From contig NZ_CP043051.1 in assembly GCF_008121495.1 (NCBI RefSeq), forward strand, positions 3,162,688-3,226,687: 64,000 nt of DNA, written 5' to 3'. Origin of the DNA: Mediterraneibacter gnavus ATCC 29149. Its GTDB lineage: Bacteria > Bacillota > Clostridia > Lachnospirales > Lachnospiraceae. Position 1 is the first letter of the stretch. Every line of letters starts with the position of its first letter. This document shows, in pieces, positions 28,100 through 37,015 of this stretch. The translations under genes and the position numbers were made by a program. A model generated the notes under the pieces. That model did no database searches. It was not told where the DNA came from and worked only from the letters and a program-made list of their open reading frames with translations.

Positions 28100-28774
28100 T
28101 TATACTCCACATCTTTCATATGTTTTTGCTTGGATTTCATCATAACTGCGGATAAAATAGTCCGCCTTTTCTTTTTTCTCTTTTTCATCACTTGCCGAGA
28201 ATGCATCATCCACTGCACACACTGTCATTCCCGCATTGCGCCCGGCTTCGATCCCCTTTGGAACGTCTTCAAATACCAGACACTCTTCCGGCCGTACACC
28301 GAGGTCCTCTGCCACTTTCAGATAAACATCCGGTGCAGGCTTTCCTTTTTTCACTTCACATCCGGTGCGTACAGAAGAAAAATACTCCCAGATCTGCAGC
28401 GCATCCAGGGCGGCAAGCGCCAGCTCCTTTGCATTGCTCGTAGCAATTCCCATCAGAATCTGCTCCTGTTTTAAAAATTCCAGAAATTCTTTTGCCCCTG
28501 GCTTTAGCTCCACTTGGGTCTGATACAGATGCAGTGTCATATCGATCCACTCCTTTTGCACATCTTCCAGCGAACAGGAGAGCTCTGGAAATACATCCAG
28601 AAAATACTGTGCGGTCTCTGTATAGCTTTTTCCCTCCAATGCCTTGGCGAATCCGGGCGGCGGGGTCAGATGGTATTTCTTTAAAAAGATCCGGTCCACT
28701 TCCGGCCAGATCCACATGGAATCCGTCAGCGTCCCATCCATATCAAAAATTACTGCTTTTTTTCCACTGAGCAT
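28100..28774 (-). CDS. HAD-superfamily phosphatase or phosphomutase
   Basis: A 224-residue subfamily IA HAD protein with motif I FDMDGTLTDS, motif II IATSNAK, the lysine motif GKPAPDVY and motif IV FEDVPKGIEAG. The layout is that of beta-phosphoglucomutase-like hydrolases. The substrate cannot be deduced. It overlaps rsuA by 25 bases. Confidence 0.85.
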   Translation of the reverse strand: MLSGKKAVIFDMDGTLTDSMWIWPEVDRIFLKKYHLTPPPGFAKALEGKSYTETAQYFLDVFPELSCSLEDVQKEWIDMTLHLYQTQVELKPGAKEFLEFLKQEQILMGIATSNAKELALAALDALQIWEYFSSVRTGCEVKKGKPAPDVYLKVAEDLGVRPEECLVFEDVPKGIEAGRNAGMTVCAVDDAFSASDEKEKKEKADYFIRSYDEIQAKTYERCGV

Positions 28775-29475
28775 AGTGTATCCTTCTCTTTCTCTGTCAA
28801 TTCTCGGTATTCGCCGGGCATCAAAGTTTCATCCAGCTGAAGCGGTCCCATACTGAGCCTCTTCAGATAAATGACTTTCTTACCGACTGCTTCAAACATC
28901 CGCTTCACCTGATGAAACTTTCCTTCGCAGATCGTCAGAAGAATCTCTGAAACTTCTCCCGACTTTACTACCTCCAACACTGCAGGAGCAGTCAGCTTTT
29001 TCTCATGGATATCCACGCCTTCTGCAAATTTACGGACATCTTCCTGCGTAACGATCCCCTGCACTTTCGCATAATACGTCTTATCTACATGCTTTTTCGG
29101 GGAAAGCAGCCGATGCGCCAGTTCCCCGTCATTGGTGATCAGCAGCAACCCTTCAGTATCTTTATCCAGACGTCCTACCGGAAACAGATCTTTTCTTTTG
29201 CGGGAAACAATCAGGTCGATCACGGTCTTTTCTCTGGCATCCTCTGTTGCCGAAATCACCCCTGCAGGCTTGTGCAGCATATAATATTCTTTTTTTGTGT
29301 ATTCGACGATCTGACCGTCGAATACAACGGTTGTCTCTTCGGTATCGATCTTTGTTTCCGGCTTTTTCACACAAGCGCCATCCACAGACACTCTGCCTTT
29401 GGAAATCGCCCGCTTTACTTCTGTTCTTGTGCCCACTCCCATATCTGCGAGATATTTATCCAGTCTTATCTTCAT
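28750..29475 (-). CDS. RsuA/RluB-family pseudouridine synthase
   Basis: A 241-residue enzyme with an S4 domain (MKIRLDKYLADMG, about 1-55) and a catalytic core with PVGRLDKDTEGLLLITNDG containing the catalytic aspartate. CEGKFHQVKRMFEAVGKKV is the C-terminal signature. It modifies one uridine in 16S or 23S rRNA. It sits between rsmF and the HAD gene in one transcription unit. Confidence 0.88.
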   Translation of the reverse strand: MKIRLDKYLADMGVGTRTEVKRAISKGRVSVDGACVKKPETKIDTEETTVVFDGQIVEYTKKEYYMLHKPAGVISATEDAREKTVIDLIVSRKRKDLFPVGRLDKDTEGLLLITNDGELAHRLLSPKKHVDKTYYAKVQGIVTQEDVRKFAEGVDIHEKKLTAPAVLEVVKSGEVSEILLTICEGKFHQVKRMFEAVGKKVIYLKRLSMGPLQLDETLMPGEYRELTEKEKDTLCSVEKKQ

Positions 29476-29487
29476 CTCTTTTCATCC

Positions 29488-30870
29488 TTATGACTGCCAG
29501 CGCCAGCCCGGCAGATATTTGTTTTTCAGCGTCTGGTTTGCCAGTTTTCCGAATCCGAGCGGATATCCGTCCACACAGACCAGATACCATCCTTTCTCCT
29601 TGCGGGAGACAAGATCTTCTACATCCAGAGTCTCTCCTTTTAAATATTTGATCACACGTTCATCCTGTACGGACAAATCCAGAATATTGGCATACTCTTC
29701 TTTTTTCAGTGACATTGCAAACGCCTGACTCGGTTCAAACCGCTTTTTCTTAAGTTCTCCGAGCAGCAATCCGGTTCTTAAAAAGCGGACACCGTTCAGC
29801 TTTGGAAGTCCCTTCGGCATATAGTAGACTCTCTCTCCATGGATATCCAGTCTTGATGCTTCCGGTTTCCAGGAAACGTTCCGGAAAAACTCTTCCAGCT
29901 CTTCCGGCAGTTTTCCGCCTTTTTTAGAATCCTTTTCTTTCAGAGCAATCGGAGAGCCTTCCCCCTTTTTCAACAGTGCAAGATAATGTCCTTCCCCTTC
30001 CATTCGATGCGGAAAAATCCGGACTGTCTTTGCAAGATTTGGGTTTTTGCTGTCTGTCACTTCCGGCATTCCCGGTGCAAAGCCTTCATATCCTGCCATC
30101 TCACAAATCTCAAACTCCGGATATTCTTCCAGCAGATATTCGATGGTCTGCTCATTCTCTGACGGATCAAAGGTACAGGTAGAGTACAGCATCATTCCAC
30201 CCGGACGCAGCATGGATGCCGCCTGCGTGATGATACTTCGCTGAATTTTTGAGAAAAACTCCGGACCATGCTCTTCCCATGCTTTGACCATCTTTTTATC
30301 TTTTCGAAACATTCCTTCTCCGGAACACGGAGCATCGATCAGGATCTTGTCAAAATATTCCGGAAAATACTCGGTCAGCTTGCCCGGCTCTTCGCTGAGC
30401 ACCAGCATATTTCCGATTCCGAATAATTCAATATTCTTCAGCAGACCTTTGGCTCTGGAATTGCTGATGTCATTTGCCATCAGAACTCCTTTTCCCTGTA
30501 ACTTTGCCCCAAGCTCTGTCGCCTTTCCTCCGGGAGCGGCACATACATCCAGCACCCGGTCTCCCGGCTCGATCAAAAGCCGGTCTGCCGGTGTCATCGC
30601 GCTTGGCTCCTGCAGATAATACAGTCCTGCAAAATAGTACGGATGCTTTGCCGGCTGGATCTGATCTCCGTCATAATAAAATCCATTTGAGATCCATGGA
30701 ACCGGACGCAGCGGCCATGGAGCGATTTTCAAGAAATCCTCCACGGAAATTTTGTTTGTATTAACACGGAGTCCGTAATGACGCGGCTCCTCATAGCATT
30801 TTAAATAATCCTCATATTCTTCACCCAAAAGGTGTTTCATCTTTTCTTCAAATGTATTTGGTAAATTCAT
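29488..30870 (-). CDS. RsmF/RsmB-family rRNA (cytosine-C5) methyltransferase
   Basis: A 460-residue NOL1/NOP2/Sun-family enzyme that methylates cytosine C5 in rRNA with SAM. The SAM loop is LDVCAAPGGKATEL. The two cysteine motifs are DAPCSGEGMF and YSTCTFDPSENE. A C-terminal PUA-like extension (about 300-460) matches RsmF. The second ATG (30870) is chosen because GGAGG is 7 nt away, against 1 nt for the first. Confidence 0.9.
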   Translation of the reverse strand: MNLPNTFEEKMKHLLGEEYEDYLKCYEEPRHYGLRVNTNKISVEDFLKIAPWPLRPVPWISNGFYYDGDQIQPAKHPYYFAGLYYLQEPSAMTPADRLLIEPGDRVLDVCAAPGGKATELGAKLQGKGVLMANDISNSRAKGLLKNIELFGIGNMLVLSEEPGKLTEYFPEYFDKILIDAPCSGEGMFRKDKKMVKAWEEHGPEFFSKIQRSIITQAASMLRPGGMMLYSTCTFDPSENEQTIEYLLEEYPEFEICEMAGYEGFAPGMPEVTDSKNPNLAKTVRIFPHRMEGEGHYLALLKKGEGSPIALKEKDSKKGGKLPEELEEFFRNVSWKPEASRLDIHGERVYYMPKGLPKLNGVRFLRTGLLLGELKKKRFEPSQAFAMSLKKEEYANILDLSVQDERVIKYLKGETLDVEDLVSRKEKGWYLVCVDGYPLGFGKLANQTLKNKYLPGWRWQS

Positions 30871-30919
30871 ATTCATTCCTCCACATGAACATGATTATAC
30901 CATAATTCCTATAGTAAGA

Positions 30920-31759
30920 CTACCTGGAATACACACATTTTATTCTGGCATTTTCTGCATACCGCAGCACCGGATACGGATTTACACTGATTTCTTCCGT
31001 TCCTTCTTTCAGATAAATTCCAAGGTGGAGATGCACCGGAAACTCCCCCGTTGTTCCCTCCTCTCCATATCCGCTGTCCCCCATATAGCCGAGCAGATCT
31101 CCTGCCTTTACCGGATCTCCCTTCTCAAGCTCCGCATAAGAATCCAGATGTGCATAATAAAAATACGCTCCCGTCGGTGCCGTGATCCCAATCCTCCAGC
31201 CGCCCTTTTCCAGCCAGCCTTTTTCGGTTACGACACCATCCGTCATGCTTACAACAGGATAATACCCGGGCGTATTTTTCTCTGCCATAATATCTGTTCC
31301 CTCATGCCCCCGTTTTCCTCCGTAATTTCGTTCAAACATCCAGGAATCAACATAAGAAATCTTATCCTCGGTATCATCCAGAGACTGCGGGATGGGGAAA
31401 TATTTTACATCATTCCAGATTGCCCTGCATGATTGCACATAAGCATCCCAGCCCGTTTGGTTTCGCCATTGGCGGTACAGCTTCTGAAATCCGGAAGGTG
31501 AGACTTTTCCTGGAAATCTGCGGTTTTCAAAGTCTGTTGCCATCCAGTAGAGTCCCACGTCCCGTCCCGGATCTGCAGCCTGTTTCAAATAAACCTGCAT
31601 GGTTTCAGAAACAGGCTGCCTGCGAAAATCAGGCTGAGATACCACCGGTTTTTGAAGTCTCTGAAATCCACTGACAGAAATCAAAACCCCGGTATTTAAT
31701 ACGGCAAAAAATGCCAGAAGAAAAATTCCCGCAAAATAGCTGATATATCTGTGACGCAT
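30920..31759 (-). CDS. M23-family metallopeptidase, membrane-anchored
   Basis: A 279-residue protein with a signal-anchor (about 6-28) and an extracellular LytM/M23 domain. The zinc residues appear in GHEGTD and HLHLGIY. The central region (RDVGLYWMATDFENRRFP) is not assigned. It probably trims peptidoglycan; proximity to ylbJ allows a sporulation role but does not prove it. GGGAG precedes ATG 31759 by 8 nt. It is divergent from ylbJ. Confidence 0.83.
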   Translation of the reverse strand: MRHRYISYFAGIFLLAFFAVLNTGVLISVSGFQRLQKPVVSQPDFRRQPVSETMQVYLKQAADPGRDVGLYWMATDFENRRFPGKVSPSGFQKLYRQWRNQTGWDAYVQSCRAIWNDVKYFPIPQSLDDTEDKISYVDSWMFERNYGGKRGHEGTDIMAEKNTPGYYPVVSMTDGVVTEKGWLEKGGWRIGITAPTGAYFYYAHLDSYAELEKGDPVKAGDLLGYMGDSGYGEEGTTGEFPVHLHLGIYLKEGTEEISVNPYPVLRYAENARIKCVYSR

Positions 31760-31878
31760 AGAACTTTCTCCCGTTGGATGTTTCAAATTATCGTATGCCG
31801 GTTTCTTCTAAAACTTTCCACTGATAAATGTCCCATATCGTCATATACATATAACAACAAGTGAATCGGAGTTTTCCT

Positions 31879-32811
31879 ATGAGAAAAAATCTGGCCGGAA
31901 TCGGAGTTCTGATCTGTTTTGCCTTTATGCTTTTATTTCCAAAAGATGTATTTAATGGAGCCAGCAAAGGTCTGCTGCTATGGTTTCATACGGTCTTTCC
32001 CACACTGTTTCCCTTTTTGATCATCACAAACCTGCTGATGTCCACCAACTGCATCCGTCTGATTGCCCGCCTGTTCGGCCCTCTTCTGAACAAAATCTTC
32101 CGGGTCTCTCCAAACGGGAGCTTTGCGATCATTGCAGGCTTTCTCTGCGGATATCCTATGGGCGCCAAAATTTCCGCAGACCTGACACATACAAAACAGA
32201 TTTCACCGCAGGAAGGAGCGTATCTGCTCTCCTTTTGCAACAATACAAGTCCGGTCTTTATTTTCAATTTTGTAGTCTGGAAAACACTGGGAAAAAACGA
32301 ACTGATGATTCCGTCCATCCTGATCCTGACAGCTGCGCCCATTCTGGTCAGCTTTTTTACGAGAAGAACGTATTTGAAGGGAAAACAGGCATTTCAGGCT
32401 CCGGATTCAGGCTGGCAGAAAAATACGTTCTGGTCCTTTGACATTTTGGATCACTGCATTATGGACAGCTTTGAAGCAATCACAAAAGTGGGGGGCTATA
32501 TGATTCTTTTCTCCGTGTTGATCGCACTGTCAGAAAACCTGGCATCCTGCTTTCCGGCGGTCCAAATTCTTCTGCCGGTTTTGGAAATCACAAACGGGAT
32601 TCAGCTGATTGGAATGTCTGCCGTTTCTTTTCCTGTAAAATACATTTTGGCGCTCTCTCTGACAGCATTCGGAGGCATATGCGCCGCCGCCCAGACACAG
32701 TGCATGATACAAAAAGCCGGTTTTTCAATCTTTTCCTACATAACACAAAAGCTGGCTACCACTCTGGTAACCAGCCTGCTTGGCATCTTATATCTTTTAT
32801 GCTTCGCCTGA
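31879..32811 (+). CDS. ylbJ: Sporulation integral membrane protein YlbJ
   Basis: A 310-residue polytopic membrane protein with about eight hydrophobic segments. FLCGYPMGAKISADL and FCNNTSPVFIFNF are the conserved YlbJ/nucleoside-recognition motifs. In Bacillus ylbJ is under sigma-E and is needed for spore cortex formation. ATG 31879 has GGAG 7 nt upstream; an earlier GTG at 31861 is in frame but lacks one. Its 3' end overlaps the convergent gene by 15 bases. Confidence 0.85.
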   Translation: MRKNLAGIGVLICFAFMLLFPKDVFNGASKGLLLWFHTVFPTLFPFLIITNLLMSTNCIRLIARLFGPLLNKIFRVSPNGSFAIIAGFLCGYPMGAKISADLTHTKQISPQEGAYLLSFCNNTSPVFIFNFVVWKTLGKNELMIPSILILTAAPILVSFFTRRTYLKGKQAFQAPDSGWQKNTFWSFDILDHCIMDSFEAITKVGGYMILFSVLIALSENLASCFPAVQILLPVLEITNGIQLIGMSAVSFPVKYILALSLTAFGGICAAAQTQCMIQKAGFSIFSYITQKLATTLVTSLLGILYLLCFA

Positions 32812-33375
32812 GAACTCCTGTCCTTCTTCCGGAGTCGGAGACTCTAATTCTGCACGATTCGTGCGGACAACATCATAACACTCCTGAAGGGAGTTGATCA
32901 GTCCGTCATATTTTGTCGTATAGCTGTCTAATGTATGACCGATAATACTCTCTGCATTGGCAAGCAGATCATCGGTATACTGAATCGCACCCATACGGAT
33001 CTCATTTGCATCCATTGTTGCATTGTCGATGATCTCCTGAGCCTGTGCAGTCGCCTGTGTCACGATCTCATTTGCCTGTGCATATGCCTGCTGCATGATC
33101 TCATGCTCACTGACAAGCTCTGTTGTCTGTACCTGTGCTTCTTCGATCATCGCATCGGCTTTTGCTTTTGCATCCGCAAGGATCGCATCCCGGTTGCTGA
33201 TGATCTTCTGATATCTCTTGATCTCATCCGGAGTCTTCATTCTGAGTTCTCTCAAAAGCTCATCCAGATGTTCTTTATTTACAATAATCTTTGTCGAGGA
33301 TAACGGCTGAAACTTACAATCTTTGTCAATGTACTCTTCAATCTCCTCAATAATCTGTTCAATACGGCTGCTCAT
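32797..33375 (-). CDS. Coiled-coil protein downstream of coaD
   Basis: A 192-residue alanine- and glutamine-rich helical protein; residues about 60-150 form a long amphipathic coiled coil (DAKAKADAMIEEAQVQ, QANEIVTQATAQAQEII) like those annotated as ATPase subunit H-like or DivIVA-like in Clostridia. No enzyme motif is visible. It starts 2 bases after coaD, with AAGGAG 9 nt before the ATG, so it belongs to the rsmD-coaD unit. Confidence 0.72.
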   Translation of the reverse strand: MSSRIEQIIEEIEEYIDKDCKFQPLSSTKIIVNKEHLDELLRELRMKTPDEIKRYQKIISNRDAILADAKAKADAMIEEAQVQTTELVSEHEIMQQAYAQANEIVTQATAQAQEIIDNATMDANEIRMGAIQYTDDLLANAESIIGHTLDSYTTKYDGLINSLQECYDVVRTNRAELESPTPEEGQEFSGEA

Positions 33376-33377
33376 AG

Positions 33378-33869
33378 TTACACTCTCCTTTTTGCTTTCA
33401 TCTTCGCTTCCAACTCTCCTGCTACCGCTTCTGGCACAAACTGTGATACATCTCCCCCATAAGCGGCAATCTCCCTGACGGTTGTAGAGCTTAAGTAAGA
33501 ATATTCGATACTGGTAGTCAGAAACATCGTCTCCAGATCCGGCTCCAGTTTATGGTTCGTCTGCGACATCTGCAATTCATATTCAAAATCTGTAATTGCC
33601 CGAAGTCCTCTGATGATCACAAAGGCATCCATCTGACGGGCAAAATCTATCAAAAGTCCGTGAAATGGAACAATTCTGACATTTGTCAGATCTTTGGTCG
33701 CTTCCTCTAACATTTTAACACGTTCTTCTACAGAAAACAACGGCATTTTCGCATTATTATTCAGCACACCGACAACCAGTTCATCCACAATTTTACAGGA
33801 TCTGCGGATAATATCTAAATGTCCGTATGTAACAGGGTCAAAACTGCCCGGATAAATGGCTCTTAACAT
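33378..33869 (-). CDS. coaD: Phosphopantetheine adenylyltransferase
   Basis: A 163-residue nucleotidyltransferase that makes dephospho-CoA from 4'-phosphopantetheine and ATP. The T/HxGH motif is in [15 protein letters not shown] and the second motif is [12 protein letters not shown]. Length is typical. It overlaps the rsmD stop by seven bases, the usual rsmD-coaD pairing. Confidence 0.96.
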   Translation of the reverse strand: MLRAIYPGSFDPVTYGHLDIIRRSCKIVDELVVGVLNNNAKMPLFSVEERVKMLEEATKDLTNVRIVPFHGLLIDFARQMDAFVIIRGLRAITDFEYELQMSQTNHKLEPDLETMFLTTSIEYSYLSSTTVREIAAYGGDVSQFVPEAVAGELEAKMKAKRRV

Positions 33870-34432
33870 ATCATTTCCTTTCCAGCTTTCTCAATGAAAA
33901 CATGCTTGTTCGTCTTGTATTCTTTCTCTTTGATCAGTGTGAAGCCCAAATCTTCCAGATAAGAAAAGTCCGTATGCTTTGATGCTTCCACAATGATCAC
34001 GGTATCCTCATAAATCAGTTCGGAACCGGACAGATACGTAAGAACCTGTCTCTCCAGATCCTGATCATACGGAGGATCCATAAATACAAAATCAAACACT
34101 TTCTCGCCTTCCAGCTGATACAGAGCTGTCAGAACATCTTTCGTCATGGTCATCGCTTTCTCAGAAAGCTTTGTATAGTTTAAATTTTCTTTGACACAGG
34201 CCATCGCTTTTGGATTCTTTTCGACAAAAACAGCCTCTTTGGCGCCTCTGCTCAATGCCTCGATGCCAATTCCGCCACTTCCGGCAAACAAGTCCAGAAA
34301 AACGCTTCCGAAAACAGACGGCGCGATCATATTGAACAGTGTCTCTTTGATCCTGTCTGTTGTTGGTCTGGTCTCCATTCCGTCCAAAGTTTTTAACTGC
34401 AGTCTCTTTGCAGTTCCTGCGATCACTCTCAT
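33863..34432 (-). CDS. rsmD: 16S rRNA (guanine-966-N2)-methyltransferase
   Basis: A 189-residue RsmD with the N-terminal [26 protein letters not shown], the SAM loop [20 protein letters not shown] and the catalytic DPPYD. It methylates G966 of 16S rRNA. ATG 34432 has GGAGG 6 nt upstream. Confidence 0.94.
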   Translation of the reverse strand: MRVIAGTAKRLQLKTLDGMETRPTTDRIKETLFNMIAPSVFGSVFLDLFAGSGGIGIEALSRGAKEAVFVEKNPKAMACVKENLNYTKLSEKAMTMTKDVLTALYQLEGEKVFDFVFMDPPYDQDLERQVLTYLSGSELIYEDTVIIVEASKHTDFSYLEDLGFTLIKEKEYKTNKHVFIEKAGKEMIC

Positions 34433-34472
34433 TGCGCACCTCCACTTTCTCAACTATGCTGAATTTTAGCAG

Positions 34473-34507
34473 AAAAAAGCACTCAGGTCAATCCCAAGTG
34501 CTTTTTT
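34473..34507. terminator. Terminator between the SASP gene and rsmD
   Basis: Eleven-base arms AAAAAAGCACT and AGTGCTTTTTT with a 13-base loop. It can act in both directions; on the minus strand it ends the SASP transcript before rsmD. Confidence 0.85.
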
Positions 34508-34539
34508 CCGCCTGATTTCGCATTGGCAACAGTGACTGC

Positions 34540-34746
34540 TTATTTACCGGCCATCTGTTTTTCCTGCTGCTCGATCATTTTCTTTACCATATAACCACCT
34601 ACAGATCCGTTCTGTTTGGAAGTTAAGTCTCCGTTGTAACCGTCTGACAGCGGTACTCCAAGCTCGCTTGCTACCTCGTATTTGAATTTGTCCAGTGCTC
34701 CCTTTGCTTCTGGTACTGCTGCTCGATTAGATGAACGACTTGCCAT
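34540..34746 (-). CDS. Alpha/beta-type small acid-soluble spore protein
   Basis: A 68-residue SASP that coats spore DNA. The conserved segments are ALDKFKYEVASELGV (containing the GPR protease site region) and GYNGDLTSKQNGSVGGYMVKKMI. AAGGAGG precedes ATG 34746 by 8 nt; the longer upstream open frame is not supported. It should be transcribed in the forespore by sigma-G, but no clear sigma-G promoter was found by eye. Confidence 0.93.
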   Translation of the reverse strand: MASRSSNRAAVPEAKGALDKFKYEVASELGVPLSDGYNGDLTSKQNGSVGGYMVKKMIEQQEKQMAGK

Positions 34747-34812
34747 GATAATTTCCTCCTTTTCGTAACTTCTTTTGTTACCTCTTTTTGTAGTTTTATA
34801 ACCTAAGCCCGG

Positions 34813-34850
34813 GCCGCATCGACATGAAAGTTGCTGCATTGTGATGCGGC
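34813..34850. repeat. Inverted repeat upstream of the SASP gene
   Basis: GCCGCATC and GATGCGGC form an 8-bp G/C-rich stem with a 22-base loop in the recG-SASP gap. There is no T run, so it is not a typical terminator; it may be a leader hairpin or a transcript boundary. Confidence 0.5.
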
Positions 34851-34939
34851 TCGTCTCATGTGTCTGCATTCCGTTCGCTTGTGTTACATCCATAGTATAT
34901 GGAGGAATTTTATTTTTAATCTGGTAAGTTCTGGTATTT

Positions 34940-37000
34940 TTAAAGTGTCATTTCTAACATCACATCTGACAGATAGTGTTTTAAGCGATCGGCCAGCCGC
35001 CGGTTTCTTTCTGATTTCAGTCCGGGATCCGTCCGCAGCAGTTCTCCTGCAGCTTCGGCAGCTTGTTTTAGGATCAGAGAATCCTGGAACACATCTCCCA
35101 GTTTAAAATCCATCAGACCGCTCTGCCGGATTCCAAAGAGATCGCCCGGTCCCCGAAGTCTTAAATCTTCTCCCGCGATAAAAAATCCGTCATTGGACTG
35201 ATTGAGGATACCCAGACGCTCTTTTGTTTCTTTTGATTTGGAAGGACTTATAAAAATACAGTAGGACTGATGTCCTCCTCTTCCTACCCGGCCGCGGAGC
35301 TGATGAAGCTGAGCGAGGCCAAAACGTTCTGCATTTTCGATCATCATAACTGTTGCATTCGGAACATCAATCCCGACTTCGATCACCGTCGTGGATACAA
35401 GGATCTGGATCTCATTTTTCCCGAATGCTTCCATGATCTCATCTTTTTGTGCCTGCTTCATTTTTCCGTGAAGACACCCTACTTTGACAGACTCACCCAT
35501 GATATCCTGAAGCATCTGGGAATAATCGGTTACATTTTCTGCTTCCAGCGCTTCACTCTCCTCGACCATCGGACAGATCACATAACACTGTCTGCCTGAT
35601 TGCACTTGCTTTTTCATAAATGTATACGCTGTATTCCGATATCCGGTATCCACCACACAATTTTTGATCGGAAGTCTGTTTTTCGGCAATTCATCGATGA
35701 CTGAAATATCCAGATCTCCGTAGAGGATGATTGCCAGTGTCCGCGGGATCGGGGTGGCGCTCATGACCAGAATGTGAGGCAACACTCCTTTTCCTGCCAG
35801 CGTCTCTCTTTGTTTGACTCCAAAACGATGCTGCTCATCTGTTACCACCAGCGCCAGATTCTGATACTGCACTTTTTCTTGAATCAGTGCATGAGTTCCG
35901 ATCACAATATCTGCCTCTCCCGCTTCAATTCTGGCATAAGCCTCCCGTTTTGCCTTTGCTGTCATGGAACCGGTAAGGAGCTCCGTTTTCAACGGGATTC
36001 CGTATGCTTCCAGCATTCCGCTGATATTTTCATAATGTTGTCTGGCAAGCACTTCTGTGGGTGCCATCATCGCGCTCTGATATCCATTTAAGCCGGTATA
36101 CATCAAAGCAAGAAGTGCCACAATCGTTTTTCCGGATCCCACATCACCCTGTACCAGCCTTGACATGACAGATTCTCCGGAGATATCCCGCAAAATCTCC
36201 TGCCATACTTTCTTCTGTGCGCCTGTCAGTTCATAGGGAAGTGCGTAAAGAAATTCGTCCACCTTCGGCTGATCACAGAATCCATAATGATTCTTGGCAC
36301 GGTCTTCCCGTTCCTTGATCATTCGCAGGGAAAGCACGAAAATCAAAAATTCTTCAAATACAAAGCGCTTTCTTGCTTCATAGAATTCTTCTTTTGTCTC
36401 TGGAAAATGGATTCCTTCCATTGCAGTTCTTCGATCCAGAAGGTGATATCGGCAGATCAGCTCTTCCGGAAGAAATTCCCGGATTCCTTCCACCTGCTCC
36501 AATGCCTGAGCGACCGCTTTTTTTACTGCATTATTGGTCAGTCCTGCCGTCAGGGCATAAACGGGCTGCATTGTATTTCTTTTTTCCTCGTAAGAGGCAC
36601 TGGGATAGAAAATCTCCGGATGCTCCATCACCAGTGCGTCCTTTTTGCGCACAATCCTTCCGCGCAGAGTGATCACGCCGCCCCGCCCCAGTGTGTTGCG
36701 AAGAAACGGCATCCGAAACCAGATCACTTTCAAAGTGCCGGTCATGTCTTTCAGATAGAGTGTGGTGATCTGCATTTTTTTATTCTGACTGACCTGGATC
36801 CTCCCGAAGATCGCGCCGATGACAGTGACTGTCTTTCCCTCCTGGATCTCTCCAATGGAAATCGGATCTTCATAGATATCATAGGTCCTCGGATAATACG
36901 CAAGCAGGTCCCCAATGGTATGGACACCTGCTTTTATAAATAATTGTTCTGTTTTTTCACCAACGCCTTTTAAGACGCTGATTCTTTCAGATTCTCTCAT
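34940..37000 (-). CDS. recG: ATP-dependent DNA helicase RecG
   Basis: A 686-residue superfamily 2 helicase that remodels stalled forks and Holliday junctions. It has an N-terminal wedge/OB domain, Walker A GDVGSGKTIVALLA, the DEQH box in VTDEQHRFGVKQRE, SATPIPRTLA, and VIEVGIDVPNATVM with QLRGRVGRGG in the second helicase domain. Full length. It is 15 bp downstream of fakA. Confidence 0.96.
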   Translation of the reverse strand: MRESERISVLKGVGEKTEQLFIKAGVHTIGDLLAYYPRTYDIYEDPISIGEIQEGKTVTVIGAIFGRIQVSQNKKMQITTLYLKDMTGTLKVIWFRMPFLRNTLGRGGVITLRGRIVRKKDALVMEHPEIFYPSASYEEKRNTMQPVYALTAGLTNNAVKKAVAQALEQVEGIREFLPEELICRYHLLDRRTAMEGIHFPETKEEFYEARKRFVFEEFLIFVLSLRMIKEREDRAKNHYGFCDQPKVDEFLYALPYELTGAQKKVWQEILRDISGESVMSRLVQGDVGSGKTIVALLALMYTGLNGYQSAMMAPTEVLARQHYENISGMLEAYGIPLKTELLTGSMTAKAKREAYARIEAGEADIVIGTHALIQEKVQYQNLALVVTDEQHRFGVKQRETLAGKGVLPHILVMSATPIPRTLAIILYGDLDISVIDELPKNRLPIKNCVVDTGYRNTAYTFMKKQVQSGRQCYVICPMVEESEALEAENVTDYSQMLQDIMGESVKVGCLHGKMKQAQKDEIMEAFGKNEIQILVSTTVIEVGIDVPNATVMMIENAERFGLAQLHQLRGRVGRGGHQSYCIFISPSKSKETKERLGILNQSNDGFFIAGEDLRLRGPGDLFGIRQSGLMDFKLGDVFQDSLILKQAAEAAGELLRTDPGLKSERNRRLADRLKHYLSDVMLEMTL

Positions 37001-37015
37001 AAATGAAACAACTTC

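Noticed and set aside
34747..34939. Sigma-G promoter for the SASP gene (a CATATACTA-like box)
   Set aside because: The box is imperfect and no matching -35 element was found at the proper distance.
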